The notes beneath the pieces are model-generated. The model saw nothing but the letters and a program-made list of their open reading frames with translations. It did no database searches and had not been told where the DNA came from. The translations under genes were made by a program, and so were the position numbers. Below, in pieces: positions 28,335-37,900 of a DNA stretch of 64,000 nucleotides; the first letter of the stretch is position 1; every line of letters starts with the position of its first letter. The stretch is from Litorilituus lipolyticus (GTDB lineage Bacteria; Pseudomonadota; Gammaproteobacteria; Enterobacterales; Alteromonadaceae): assembly GCF_006439335.1 (NCBI RefSeq), contig NZ_SAWY01000013.1, positions 1-64,000 of the forward strand, in the 5' to 3' direction.

Positions 28335-29141
28335 ATGAAAATCATCTCTTTTAATATCAACGGCCTTCGTGCTCGCTTACACCAACTTCAAGCCATTATT
28401 GATAAACACCAACCTGACATAATCGGTTTACAAGAAATCAAAGTACATGATGAAGCCTTTCCATTAGCTGATGTTGAGGCTATGGGTTATCACGTATATT
28501 TTCACGGGCAAAAAGCACATTATGGTGTTGCTATGCTTTGTAAAAAGCCTGCTGATAGCGTGCAAAAAGGTTTTCCAACGGATGACGAAGATGCACAAAA
28601 ACGTATGATTATGGTCACTACAACAAACGATGCAGGTGAAAAAATTACTGTATTAAATGGTTACTTCCCACAAGGTGACAACATTAGCCACGAAACAAAA
28701 TTTCCATATAAAAGACAATTTTATAAGGATTTAATGACTTACTTGAATGACCACCATACTAAAGATGAAAACGTGGTTATTATGGGCGATATTAATATCT
28801 CACCTACTGATCTTGATATTGGTATAGGTGAAGTTAATCGAAAACGCTGGTTAAAAACAGGAAAGTGCTCATTCCAACCTGAAGAAAGAGAATGGTTAGC
28901 AACACTATTAGAGTGGGGCTTTACTGACACCTTTAGAGCATTGCACCCTGAAAGAGAAGAACGCTACTCATGGTTTGACTATCGTTCTAAAGGCTTTGTT
29001 GACAACCGTGGTTTAAGAATTGATGTGGTTCTTTCGACAGATTCATTAGCTAAGCAATGCATTGAATCAGATGTTGATTACGAGTTAAGAGGGATTGAAA
29101 AACCTTCGGATCATGCGCCAATTTGGTCAACATTTAAATAA
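28335..29141 (+). CDS. xthA: Exodeoxyribonuclease III
   Basis: 268 residues from ATG 28335 (a frame opening at 28305 adds an unlikely tail). AP endonuclease and 3'-5' exonuclease of base excision repair. EEP-fold motifs are intact: [16 protein letters not shown] with the metal-binding Glu, [26 protein letters not shown], and the terminal SDHAPIW with catalytic Asp and His. Five bases separate it from rlmA, so the two are probably one operon. Confidence 0.95.
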   Translation: MKIISFNINGLRARLHQLQAIIDKHQPDIIGLQEIKVHDEAFPLADVEAMGYHVYFHGQKAHYGVAMLCKKPADSVQKGFPTDDEDAQKRMIMVTTTNDAGEKITVLNGYFPQGDNISHETKFPYKRQFYKDLMTYLNDHHTKDENVVIMGDINISPTDLDIGIGEVNRKRWLKTGKCSFQPEEREWLATLLEWGFTDTFRALHPEREERYSWFDYRSKGFVDNRGLRIDVVLSTDSLAKQCIESDVDYELRGIEKPSDHAPIWSTFK

Positions 29142-29146
29142 AAGTT

Positions 29147-29974
29147 ATGACGAACACAACACTTAATACTGGGCAGCCACAATATCGTTGTCCATTGTGC
29201 AAAGAGTCATTATTAATGACTGATAAAACATATCGATGTGTTAATAACCATTGCTTTGATCAGGCTAAGCAAGGTTATGTAAACTTATTACCCGTACAAT
29301 TTAAGCACTCTAAAACCCCAGGCGATAATAAAGACATGGTCAATGCTCGTCGTGCATTTTTAGATAAAGGGTTTTACCAGCCTTTAGTTAATGCCATGAC
29401 AACGCTTTACCAACAATATGCTCCTGTGTCAGCTGTGGTTTTCGATGCAGGTTGTGGTGAAGGTTTTTATACACACCAGCATAAAAGCGATACTAATCAA
29501 GTTTATGGTGTAGACATATCGAAAGAAACGGTGAAAATTGCTGCTAAAAAATACCATGAGTGTTTTTTTAGTGTAGCAACCCTGTCTGATCTACCTTTTC
29601 ATGATGAGCAATTTTCTTGGATAACCAGCGTATACGCGCCAATTTTAGAGCAAGAATTTAGCAGAATACTCAAAAACCAAGGTTATTTACTCACCGTTAC
29701 CCCTGGTGCTGAGCACTTATTAGCATTGAAATCTTTGATTTATCAAAATGCAAAAGAACATGATGAAACTAAACAAGTGATCAAAGATATGACATTATTA
29801 AAAGAAGAGCATTTAACCTATGAGATGAACTTCAATGATACGAATGATGTCTTGAACTTATTGGCCATGACACCTTTTGCTTTTAAAGCCAGTAAAGAAG
29901 TTATTGAACAGTTAACTCAGCTTAATACTTTTACATGTCAGGCTGATTTTATTTTGCGCCTGTATCAAAAGTAA
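29147..29974 (+). CDS. rlmA: 23S rRNA (guanine745-N1)-methyltransferase
   Basis: 275 residues. The N-terminal zinc finger (RCPLCKESL...YRCVNNHCFD) and the following GYVNLLPVQFKHSKTPGD segment are diagnostic for RlmA. A class I SAM domain follows (VFDAGCGEGFYT near residue 100, VYGVDISKETV). It sits 5 bases after xthA and its 3' end overlaps the convergent yfbV by 26 bases. Confidence 0.94.
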   Translation: MTNTTLNTGQPQYRCPLCKESLLMTDKTYRCVNNHCFDQAKQGYVNLLPVQFKHSKTPGDNKDMVNARRAFLDKGFYQPLVNAMTTLYQQYAPVSAVVFDAGCGEGFYTHQHKSDTNQVYGVDISKETVKIAAKKYHECFFSVATLSDLPFHDEQFSWITSVYAPILEQEFSRILKNQGYLLTVTPGAEHLLALKSLIYQNAKEHDETKQVIKDMTLLKEEHLTYEMNFNDTNDVLNLLAMTPFAFKASKEVIEQLTQLNTFTCQADFILRLYQK

Positions 29975-30461
29975 GTCTTAGCAGCTTGGCTAAGTCAATA
30001 TATCTTGGATTAGTTACCACAAGTTTTTGCAGTGAGTCAGAACCAGTAAAAGCCCTGTCACTATGGTAACCTTCATCATGATTTTGCTGACTCTGTTTTG
30101 CTTTTTCAATACCATCTTTATACCAAGAGTCTAAAGATGGTGGCAATCGTTTATCAGCCTTAACGCCCGCAATAACCAAAGCTTGTACTGGCATACTTAA
30201 CAAAAAAAGCCCGTAAACAAGCGCTTGTGGTAAAGCAGCTAAAGCAAGGGTTATTGAACCTTGCCCTGAAGGTAAACCAGAAGAAAAAAACAATTGCATA
30301 ATAAAGGTAAACAACGCCAGTGCTGGAAAATATTTACACACAAACCTACAGCTTTGCACTGCATTATAGTCGGCAAAGTACTGCCCTAATTCAGGAAGCT
30401 CAGGCCAAAGTTTTAAGTACTTTCGTCCGAGTTTAATAATTTCAATAACCGTCATATTCAT
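29949..30461 (-). CDS. yfbV: UPF0208 membrane protein YfbV
   Basis: About 170 residues from ATG 30461; the frame extends to 30524, but the added residues are Cys-rich and unlike the family. The opening IIKLGRKYLKLWPE and two membrane helices (about 47-65 and 75-100) match YfbV. Placement divergent from ackA-pta is the same as in E. coli. E. coli YfbV helps limit MatP action on chromosome structure, though this was not evident from sequence. An ATG two codons later (30455) is an alternative. Confidence 0.88.
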   Translation of the reverse strand: MNMTVIEIIKLGRKYLKLWPELPELGQYFADYNAVQSCRFVCKYFPALALFTFIMQLFFSSGLPSGQGSITLALAALPQALVYGLFLLSMPVQALVIAGVKADKRLPPSLDSWYKDGIEKAKQSQQNHDEGYHSDRAFTGSDSLQKLVVTNPRYIDLAKLLRLTFDTGAK

Positions 30462-30701
30462 ACTGCAACTATAGCAGTATTTCTGACAATTCAACAGCCA
30501 TAAGCAGTTCAAAACCGTGAACAATTGTTACGATAAATATAAATTTCACTCACTCTAATGAGCCTTATCGCAAATGACACATAAAACTTGATAAAACATA
30601 GAAGTAAATCAATAAAAATATAAGTCGTCATCTATTGTTATGCTTTTATGTAATGCATCAAACAATTGTTTATTTATATCGCTATAATAAGAATCATTCA
30701 A

Positions 30702-30725
30702 AAAAGTAGAAAAGCTTTTACTTTT
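30702..30725. promoter_or_regulatory. Near-palindrome in the ackA leader
   Basis: AAAAGTAGAAAAGCTTTTACTTTT is an inverted repeat centred on AAAAGCTTTT, 31 bases before the ackA ATG. It lies 13 bases after a TATAAT hexamer (30683-30688). It could be an operator or a 5'-UTR hairpin; there is no way to tell which from this sequence. Confidence 0.4.
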
Positions 30726-30756
30726 CATTAATATTTAATACCGAAAGAACAACGAT

Positions 30757-31998
30757 ATGAATACACTCTCTTCCTCTTCTGTGGGCGAAAATGCCATTTT
30801 AGTTATCAATTGTGGTAGCTCTTCTGTGAAATTTTCATTAATTCAACCTGAGACTGGTCTAGCCTTACTATCAGGGCTTGCTGAATGCTTACTAACTGAA
30901 CAAGCAAAAATTAAAATAAAGCTCAACAATGAGCAGTATAAAGAAACACTTCCCTCACCTTTTGATCATCAAGCAGCTTTAACTGTGCTAGTAAAACATC
31001 TGCATCAATTTAATTTAGTGAATTCTATATCTGCAGTTGGCCATCGAGTTGTACATGGCGGTGAAAAATATGCTGAGCCGGCGCTTATCAGTGAAGACGT
31101 AGAATCAGCGATAGAAAGCTTAGCTAAATTAGCACCATTACATAACCCTGCTAATTTAATCGGCATTAAAGCCTGCCAAAAAGCCTTTTCAGATTTAAGC
31201 CAAGTTGCAATATTTGATACGGCGTTTCATCAAACCATGCCAGCAAAAGCCTTTTTATACGGCCTCCCTTACGAGTTATATAAAGAGCATGGAGTAAGAC
31301 GTTATGGTTTTCATGGTACAAGCCATTATTTCGTTGCTAAGCAAGCTGCCCAACAACTCAATAAACCATTAAGCCAATGTAACCTTATCAGCGCACATTT
31401 AGGTAATGGTTGTAGTGTTACTGCGATTAAAAATGGTGAGAGTGTTGATACCAGTTTAGGTATGACTCCTGTTGAGGGCTTAATGATGGGAACTCGAAGC
31501 GGTGATGTTGATGCAGGAATTATATTTCATTTAGTAGAGCAACTAGGCTACTCCGTTAACGACGTTGATCAACTACTTAATAAGAAAAGCGGCTTATTGG
31601 GTGTATCTCAGCTAAGTAACGATTGTCGAACTCTTGAAGAAGCAATGTTAAATGGCGATACACAAGCTGAACTTGCACTCACAGTATTTTGCTATCGTAT
31701 TGCTAAGTATATTGCTTCATTTAGCGCAAGCTTAACAGAGCTCGACGGACTTATTTTCACTGGTGGCATTGGCGAGAACTCCTCTTGGGTAAGAGCAAAA
31801 GTTGTTGAACAACTGGCGTTATTAAATTTCCATCTATCAGAAGAAGAAAACCAAAAAGCACGTTTTGGTAAATCTGGCAACATAGCTGCTAGTAACTCAA
31901 GGAACTGCTGGGTTATCGCAACTAATGAAGAATGGGTAATTGCTGAGCAAACCCACAACCTTTTATCAAGCACACAACCAATAAAGACTGAGGTTTAA
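30757..31998 (+). CDS. ackA: Acetate kinase
   Basis: 413 residues. Interconverts acetyl phosphate plus ADP with acetate plus ATP. ASKHA-fold motifs are present: LVINCGSSSVKFSL at the N-terminus, GHRVVHGGEKY, FDTAFHQTMP, GTSHYFVA, LGNGCSVTAI, TRSGDVDAG and TGGIGENSSWVR. It begins about 300 bases from divergent yfbV, as in E. coli, and ends 4 bases before pta, so ackA-pta is one operon for overflow acetate metabolism and its reversal. Confidence 0.96.
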   Translation: MNTLSSSSVGENAILVINCGSSSVKFSLIQPETGLALLSGLAECLLTEQAKIKIKLNNEQYKETLPSPFDHQAALTVLVKHLHQFNLVNSISAVGHRVVHGGEKYAEPALISEDVESAIESLAKLAPLHNPANLIGIKACQKAFSDLSQVAIFDTAFHQTMPAKAFLYGLPYELYKEHGVRRYGFHGTSHYFVAKQAAQQLNKPLSQCNLISAHLGNGCSVTAIKNGESVDTSLGMTPVEGLMMGTRSGDVDAGIIFHLVEQLGYSVNDVDQLLNKKSGLLGVSQLSNDCRTLEEAMLNGDTQAELALTVFCYRIAKYIASFSASLTELDGLIFTGGIGENSSWVRAKVVEQLALLNFHLSEEENQKARFGKSGNIAASNSRNCWVIATNEEWVIAEQTHNLLSSTQPIKTEV

Positions 31999-32002
31999 CA
32001 CT

Positions 32003-34123
32003 ATGTCACATCGAATCATGCTTATCCCTGTTGGCTCAGGCGTTGGACTCACCAGTGTATCACTTGGCTTGTTACACGCCTGTGAACAAAAAGGTATTCA
32101 AGTGGGTCACTTTAAACCTATTAGCCAGCCTTCTAGAAACAGTTTAGCGAAAAAGAATAAAACCATCGAAGCCATCAGCTTGTCACAAAATAGCACTAGC
32201 GTGTCATTAAGTTATGTTGAAGAAAAAATGGGTGACGGTCTACATGATGTAGTCCTTGAAGAAATTGTGGCTAATTTTGATGACTTTAATCAAAACCAAG
32301 ATGTTGTCATTATTGAAGGACTTGTTCCCACGGCAAGACAACCATACGCTGGAAGAATAAATCGCGATGTCGCACAAGCACTATGTGCCGATATTGTACT
32401 TGTTGCCGCCCCTGGAAATGATAGTACCGAAGAATTCGAAGATAGAATTGAAGTGAGTGCTGAAACTTTTGGTGGTATTAAAAACAAACATCTAGTTGGC
32501 TGTATTATCAATAAACTCAATAGCCCAGATCAAGATGAATTTGGCTTACTCCCTCGTGAGGAAGAAATCACCAGCGAGTTTAACTTGGCACCTTGGCAAA
32601 ATTTAACCCTTTTCAAAGATAGACACTTTGACTTACTTGGCACAATTCAATGGGAGCTTGATCTCATCGCTCCACGTGTTGTTGATATTGCTAATTATCT
32701 TGAAGCAAAGGTAATCAATGTTGGTGATATGCAGCACAGACGTTTTAGAAGCGTTGCCTTTTGTGCAAGAACTGTAAGTAACTTAGTTAGCTACCTTGTG
32801 CCAGGAAGACTAATTGTTACCCCTGGCGATAGAACCGACATTATCATTGCTACATGTTTATCCGCGCTTAATGGTACCAAATTAGGCGCTTTAATATTAA
32901 CTAATGGTTTCGAACCTTCAGAACAAGTGTGGGAGTTATGTAAACAAGCCCTAGATGCTGGTTTACCTGTATTGTCAGTGCCATGGGATACATGGCAAAC
33001 ATCAAGACATATCATGAGTTTTAATCCTGAAATACCACAAGATGATTTACAACGCCATGAAAAAGTGAAGCAACATGTCGCAGACAACTTAAACCCTGCT
33101 TGGCTTGATAAATTGACCAATCGCAGTGACAACAATAGCTTATTATCACCGCCAGCATTCAGACATAAATTAACTGAACTTGCTAGACAGGGAAATAAGC
33201 TCATTGTGCTACCTGAAGGTACTGATATTAGAACTATTAAAGCTGCGGCGATATGTTGTGAAAGAAATATTGCTCGCTGTCAGCTTATCGGCAACAAGGA
33301 AGAGATATTACAAATAGCTGAGCATCAAGGTATTCAATTACCTGACAGTTTATTGATTACTGATCCTGATACTATTCGAGATAACTATGTCGGTCCTATG
33401 GTGGAACTAAGAAAAGATAAAGGCCTAACCGAAGTCATTGCAAAAGAAAACCTAAAAGACAATGTCGTTCTGGCTACCATGATGTTGCAACTAGGACAAG
33501 TTGACGGACTAGTTTCAGGGGCAGTTAATACTACTGCTAACACTATAAGACCTGCATTACAGCTTATAAAAACGGCACCCGATAGCTCATTAGTTTCTTC
33601 TGTATTCTTTATGCTATTACCTGAGCAAGTACTTGTTTATGGTGATTGTGCCATCAACCCTGAACCTAATGCTGAGCAACTTGCCGATATAGCAATACAA
33701 TCTGCAGATTCTGCTTTGGCTTTTGGCATTGAACCGCGCGTTGCAATGATAAGCTATAGCACTGGCAGCTCTGGGCATGGTGCTGATGTTGAAAAAGTAG
33801 CAAAAGCGACTGAATTAGCAAAACAAAAACGACCTGACTTAATCATTGATGGCCCTCTACAATACGATGCGGCAATTATGGAAAATGTTGCAAAGAAAAA
33901 AGCGCCTAATAGTCCAGTAGCAGGTAAAGCTACCGTCTTTGTTTTCCCTGATCTAAATACAGGCAATACAACTTATAAAGCAGTACAACGTTCAGCAGAC
34001 TTAGTTAGTATTGGGCCTATGCTTCAAGGTATGAATAAACCGGTAAATGATTTATCTCGGGGTGCACTCGTTGACGATATTGTCTATACCATTGCATTAA
34101 CAGCAATACAAGCGAAGCAATAA
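32003..34123 (+). CDS. pta: Phosphate acetyltransferase (long form)
   Basis: 706 residues. Converts acetyl-CoA and phosphate to acetyl phosphate. It is the three-domain long form: an N-terminal BioD-like P-loop region (IPVGSGVGLTSVSLGL), a DRTGG domain (TPGDRTDII near residue 275) and a C-terminal PTA_PTB catalytic domain from about residue 385 with STGSSGHGADV and FPDLNTGN. Partner of ackA directly upstream. Confidence 0.96.
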   Translation: MSHRIMLIPVGSGVGLTSVSLGLLHACEQKGIQVGHFKPISQPSRNSLAKKNKTIEAISLSQNSTSVSLSYVEEKMGDGLHDVVLEEIVANFDDFNQNQDVVIIEGLVPTARQPYAGRINRDVAQALCADIVLVAAPGNDSTEEFEDRIEVSAETFGGIKNKHLVGCIINKLNSPDQDEFGLLPREEEITSEFNLAPWQNLTLFKDRHFDLLGTIQWELDLIAPRVVDIANYLEAKVINVGDMQHRRFRSVAFCARTVSNLVSYLVPGRLIVTPGDRTDIIIATCLSALNGTKLGALILTNGFEPSEQVWELCKQALDAGLPVLSVPWDTWQTSRHIMSFNPEIPQDDLQRHEKVKQHVADNLNPAWLDKLTNRSDNNSLLSPPAFRHKLTELARQGNKLIVLPEGTDIRTIKAAAICCERNIARCQLIGNKEEILQIAEHQGIQLPDSLLITDPDTIRDNYVGPMVELRKDKGLTEVIAKENLKDNVVLATMMLQLGQVDGLVSGAVNTTANTIRPALQLIKTAPDSSLVSSVFFMLLPEQVLVYGDCAINPEPNAEQLADIAIQSADSALAFGIEPRVAMISYSTGSSGHGADVEKVAKATELAKQKRPDLIIDGPLQYDAAIMENVAKKKAPNSPVAGKATVFVFPDLNTGNTTYKAVQRSADLVSIGPMLQGMNKPVNDLSRGALVDDIVYTIALTAIQAKQ

Positions 34124-34133
34124 TACAAACCGT

Positions 34134-34170
34134 TTTTTTAGCGGTTAATTACCTTAATTAACCGCTAAAA
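34134..34170. terminator. Long hairpin after pta
   Basis: TTTTTTAGCGGTTAATTA pairs with TAATTAACCGCTAAAAA across a 3-base centre, forming one long stem 10 bases after the pta stop. There is no T tract on the plus side beyond the stem, so its efficiency is uncertain, but position and stability suggest the operon end. Confidence 0.6.
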
Positions 34171-34797
34171 ACACGCTATTTAAACACTTTTTACCCATAA
34201 AGCTTAAAATTAACCACTTATTAGCAAATTGTGTATAAAATTTAACTAGCCAAAAAACAACCTAAACAAAAAACTGTTATTTAACAACAACCTAAAAAGA
34301 AACCCAACCATTACTCACAAAGATATCCACAGCTTTTGTGGATAGACTTATTAAAAATTGCTACATGGTTACTGATTAGATCAATTTATAAACAAGGCTT
34401 TATACACACTATCCATAACAAATAGACTAAAAGCTTCAAAAACAACAATATCATATTTGTCAAAGTTGAGTTTCTTCCACTAATCAAACAGCAACTAAGA
34501 GAAAACAATGTAACAAGTTCGTTTCGAGTTAGGTTATCAATCGACATACTCAAACTAGAAAGTATTAGCAATACAAACCTTCACTTAGTATATAAAACTG
34601 CGCTAAAAGCATGTATTGAGCTATTCTAAAAACTCTATATAAGTGAATACTATATTTCAGTGTTATGAGTTAAGAATGTTCAAGTAAATAGCATTCAGGT
34701 GATTCTCCATTTCAAAGAGAATAATCAACAGTCCTAGTGTAAACTGATAAAAATGTTATATTATTATCATAGGTACATAAGTAAAATAAGGACTTAG
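34171..34797. other. Gene-free AT-rich stretch with a DnaA-box-like inverted pair
   Basis: About 630 bases hold no convincing gene; a 61-codon minus-strand frame (34386-34571) has no ribosome site or recognisable product. The clear structure is TATCCACA-GCTTT-TGTGGATA at 34324-34344, i.e. two DnaA-box-like 9-mers head to head (ATATCCACA and CTATCCACA, each one mismatch from TTATCCACA). Promoter sequences for the ACT gene (for example TTATCAT at 34763-34769) presumably lie at the right edge. Confidence 0.5.
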
Positions 34798-35196
34798 ATG
34801 TCTCAATTAACCCTCAGGCTTATCAATGAAGCATTTGCTATTCATAGTTTAGCGAAAAACTCTGAAATACCCGCGCAAGTATTCAACTCTGATATCTTTT
34901 TTATCGCAAAAACCTTCGATGAAATATCTATCGTTTTACCGCAAGGAATCCATTTAGATAGCGACGATGTTGAAAGAGATTGGCAAGCTTTAGAGGTTGT
35001 AGGGCCCCTCGACTTTACTTTAACAGGTATACTGTCCAATATTTCAACTGTCTTAGCCAACGAGAAAATAAGCATTTTCGCGATGTCTACCTTTGATACT
35101 GACTATATCCTTGTTAAAGAAGATAAGATCACAGCAGCTATTGAAGCTCTAAGAGCAAATCAATATCAAGTTCTGATTCCCAATACTCATCAATAA
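34798..35196 (+). CDS. ACT domain-containing protein
   Basis: 132 residues, apparently a small ligand-binding protein of two ACT-like folds (ACT_7/CASTOR-like). The second half, GPLDFTLTGILSNISTVLANEKISIFAMSTFDTDYILV, has the classic ACT pattern of a Gly-ended strand leading into a helix. Such proteins usually bind amino acids, but the partner is unknown. AAGGA precedes the ATG. It is the first of a co-directional group (yffB-like, dapE, M15 peptidase). Confidence 0.75.
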   Translation: MSQLTLRLINEAFAIHSLAKNSEIPAQVFNSDIFFIAKTFDEISIVLPQGIHLDSDDVERDWQALEVVGPLDFTLTGILSNISTVLANEKISIFAMSTFDTDYILVKEDKITAAIEALRANQYQVLIPNTHQ

Positions 35197-35270
35197 ACAT
35201 CAAACTGATTTATATCATCTCTTTCAAGGTACTCTATCAGTTAAATATAAATAACCATTAAAGGTAAACC

Positions 35271-35624
35271 ATGATCACCATATACGGAATAAATAACTGC
35301 GACACCGTTAAAAAAGCTATTAAATGGCTTAAACAAGAAAACATCAACCACGAATTTTTTGATTTTAAAAAGCAACAACTTACACCTGAGCTGTTAACTA
35401 GCTTGGTCAATAAAAGCGAATGGTCAGCATTATTAAATAAGCGCAGTACTACCTTTAGAAATTTACCGGAAGAAATCAAAAGCAACTTAACAGACGAAAC
35501 CCTATTTAAGTGTGTACTAGAGCAACCAACATTATTAAAAAGGCCTTTGTTACTGTGTGATGGACAGCTGACCCTTGGCTTTAAACCTGACTTATACCAA
35601 GAAATATTTAATATTAATTCTTAA
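35271..35624 (+). CDS. ArsC/Spx-family reductase, YffB-like
   Basis: 117 residues with a thioredoxin-like fold (ITIYGINNCDTVKKAIKWL) and the Spx/YffB continuation (FRNLPEE, LLCDGQLTLGF). A single Cys in the NCDTV motif replaces the arsenate reductase CX5R. E. coli yffB sits directly upstream of dapE, as here. Substrate unknown. Confidence 0.87.
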   Translation: MITIYGINNCDTVKKAIKWLKQENINHEFFDFKKQQLTPELLTSLVNKSEWSALLNKRSTTFRNLPEEIKSNLTDETLFKCVLEQPTLLKRPLLLCDGQLTLGFKPDLYQEIFNINS

Positions 35625-35673
35625 CATTAACCTGCAAAGAAAATACCCATAGTAGTAAAATAAAGGACAAAAT

Positions 35674-36843
35674 GTGATCCCAAGCGAAAGCGATGTAATT
35701 GAACTAGCCAAAACCCTGATTTCTAGGCCTTCAGTAACGCCTGAAGATGCAGGTTGTCAGCAATTAATGAGTGAAAGGTTAGCGAACATAGGTTTTACCA
35801 ACGAAACCATGGTTTTTGAAGATACCACCAATTTATGGTCTCGACGCAACGGGCAACAATCTAGCCTTAATGACAAGGTATTTTGTTTTGCCGGACATAC
35901 AGACGTTGTGCCACCAGGCAACTTGGAATTATGGCATACCCCCCCCTTTGAGCCCACCATAATAGACGGTGTGCTCTATGGTAGAGGTAGTGCTGATATG
36001 AAAGGTAGTCTAGCTGCTATGATCATAGCCACAGAAAAATTTGTAGCTGATTACCCAAGCCATCAAGGTGCTATCGCTTTCCTTATCACCAGTGATGAAG
36101 AAGGCCCTTTTATTAACGGGACTACTCGTGTTATTGATACTTTAGAGGCACGTAATGAAAAAATAAATTACTGTATTGTAGGTGAGCCTTCAAGTACTCA
36201 CCGCGTAGGTGATGTGATAAAAAATGGCCGTCGAGGCTCAATTTCTGCTGAAGTAGACATTCACGGTAAGCAAGGCCATGTTGCCTATCCTGAGCACGTG
36301 AAAAACCCTATTCATATTGCGATGCCTGCCTTAACAGAATTAAGTCAATATCACTGGGATCATGGCAATGATTATTTTCCTGCCACGAGCTTTCAATTAT
36401 CAAATATTAACTCAGGTACAGGGGCGACCAATGTTGTACCAGGTCATTTAACAGCTTTATTTAATTTACGATATAGTACAGAGCTAAATGATCAACTGAT
36501 TGTTGATACCGTTGAATCTGTTTTAGTAAAACATGAATTAAACTACGATATCAAATGGACATTTAATGGCAAACCCTTTGTCACTGAAATGACTAATAGC
36601 GAGCATTGTTTCTTAGCAAGCGTTAGTAAATCAGTTGAAGTCATCACAGGCAAAGCACCTGAGCTGTCGACTTCAGGTGGTACTTCTGATGGACGCTTTA
36701 TTGCGCCCACTGGCGCTCAAGTCATAGAGCTTGGGCCATGCAATGCAACTATCCATCAAGTTAATGAAGCAGTTGCCTGTAAAGATCTTGAACAACTAGT
36801 AGATATTTATTACGAATGCTTAAAACGCATGTTAACCGATTAG
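35674..36843 (+). CDS. dapE: Succinyl-diaminopimelate desuccinylase
   Basis: 389 residues. A zinc M20-family enzyme that removes succinate from N-succinyl-LL-DAP in lysine and peptidoglycan precursor synthesis. Metal/catalytic motifs are visible: [32 protein letters not shown] with catalytic Glu, GEPSS and the closing TIHQVNE His. The start is GTG at 35674 with AAAGGA 6 bases upstream; the overlapping ATG one base earlier stops at once. Confidence 0.95.
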   Translation: MIPSESDVIELAKTLISRPSVTPEDAGCQQLMSERLANIGFTNETMVFEDTTNLWSRRNGQQSSLNDKVFCFAGHTDVVPPGNLELWHTPPFEPTIIDGVLYGRGSADMKGSLAAMIIATEKFVADYPSHQGAIAFLITSDEEGPFINGTTRVIDTLEARNEKINYCIVGEPSSTHRVGDVIKNGRRGSISAEVDIHGKQGHVAYPEHVKNPIHIAMPALTELSQYHWDHGNDYFPATSFQLSNINSGTGATNVVPGHLTALFNLRYSTELNDQLIVDTVESVLVKHELNYDIKWTFNGKPFVTEMTNSEHCFLASVSKSVEVITGKAPELSTSGGTSDGRFIAPTGAQVIELGPCNATIHQVNEAVACKDLEQLVDIYYECLKRMLTD

Positions 36844-36852
36844 AGCAGCCGA

Positions 36853-37560
36853 ATGGCGATAATATTGAACGATACAATTAGCTCAGACGAAATACTTGGT
36901 AAAACTGAGCAGCATTTGCACTTTATTGATGAACATTTAGCTATTCACAAAGCTATGGTCAGCGCTTTTAAAAGCTTAAAAAAAGCAGCATTATCTGATG
37001 GCTTTACCATTAGCGTTGCCAGTGGTTTTCGCTCATTTGAACGCCAAGAAATGATTTGGAATAGCAAGTTTCTTGGCACAAAGCCAGTCAAAGATAATCA
37101 AGGCAATAATATTGATATTACTCAGCTTTGTGATATTGATAAAGCTCATGCAATATTATTGTATTCAGCACTACCTGGTGCCAGCCGTCATCATTGGGGC
37201 TGTGATATTGATATATATGCACAAAACCTATTACCTGAAGGACAACAACCTCAATTAGAGCCTTGGGAATATGAAGATACAGGCCCATTTGCTACGCTTA
37301 GCACATGGCTTGAACAAAATGCTCACTCGTTTGATTTTTATTTTCCGTACAATCAGTATCGCGAAGGTGTAGCTGCTGAGCCATGGCATATATCATTTGC
37401 ACCACTATCACATGCTTATGAACAAGCATTTCAGCTTGATTTACTTGTAAGCTGTTTAGCTCATTCATCTGTCGCTGGAAAACAGGTTATCATAGACAAT
37501 ATTGAAAAAATTGCGCAAAGGTATATCTACAATGTTAACCAAGGAAAATTTAACCTTTAG
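36853..37560 (+). CDS. M15 family D-alanyl-D-alanine carboxypeptidase-like protein
   Basis: 235 residues of the VanY/LAS peptidase type. Zinc-site motifs: SGFRSFERQ (Arg/substrate), SRHHWGCDIDI with the His and Asp ligands, and EPWHISF with catalytic Glu and the last His ligand. No signal peptide is seen, which is unusual for a peptidoglycan enzyme, so a cytoplasmic or non-classically exported role is possible. It follows dapE by 9 bases, a functional match because dapE makes the wall amino acid. Confidence 0.85.
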   Translation: MAIILNDTISSDEILGKTEQHLHFIDEHLAIHKAMVSAFKSLKKAALSDGFTISVASGFRSFERQEMIWNSKFLGTKPVKDNQGNNIDITQLCDIDKAHAILLYSALPGASRHHWGCDIDIYAQNLLPEGQQPQLEPWEYEDTGPFATLSTWLEQNAHSFDFYFPYNQYREGVAAEPWHISFAPLSHAYEQAFQLDLLVSCLAHSSVAGKQVIIDNIEKIAQRYIYNVNQGKFNL

Positions 37561-37596
37561 CAGCAAAGTACTTATGAAAATGACAAGGGGAATACA

Positions 37597-37779
37597 TTGG
37601 AAAATGGCTTAACACTTTTAATTATTATTGTTGCGCTCGTTATCATTATTGGTAATTTTAGTTCTTTTCAAAAGAGCTCTAAGCAAAAATTACGCAAAAA
37701 AGGCTTAAATGAGTTAAAGGAAACTTTACCAAGAACACTCAAAACGACTCATAAAATGGATACAAACCATAAAAAATAA
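37597..37779 (+). CDS. DUF2897-like small membrane protein
   Basis: 60 residues: one transmembrane helix (about 7-20, IIIVALVIIIGNF) and a basic C-terminal tail. Size and the helix followed by IGNF...KSSKQKL resemble DUF2897. The start is TTG at 37597 with AAGGGG 6 bases upstream. Function unknown. It is the last gene before a strong bidirectional terminator. Confidence 0.62.
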   Translation: MENGLTLLIIIVALVIIIGNFSSFQKSSKQKLRKKGLNELKETLPRTLKTTHKMDTNHKK

Positions 37780-37829
37780 CCGTGAAAGTATGAATACTCT
37801 CATTGTGCTTTGCCATTGGTAATATTCAG

Positions 37830-37865
37830 ACATAAAAAAACGCCACTTATGGCGTTTTTTTATGT
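37830..37865. terminator. Bidirectional terminator between DUF2897 gene and bamC
   Basis: Stem ACATAAAAAAACGCC (37830-37844) / GGCGTTTTTTTATGT (37851-37865) with a 6-base loop and flanking A and T tracts on both strands, so it ends both convergent transcripts. Confidence 0.92.
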
Positions 37866-37900
37866 CATTTATTTAATAGTTTAAACCTAATAAATATACC

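Noticed and set aside
34386-34571. 61-codon minus-strand frame in the gene-free region after pta
   Set aside because: No ribosome site, low-complexity hydrophobic translation and no neighbour context.
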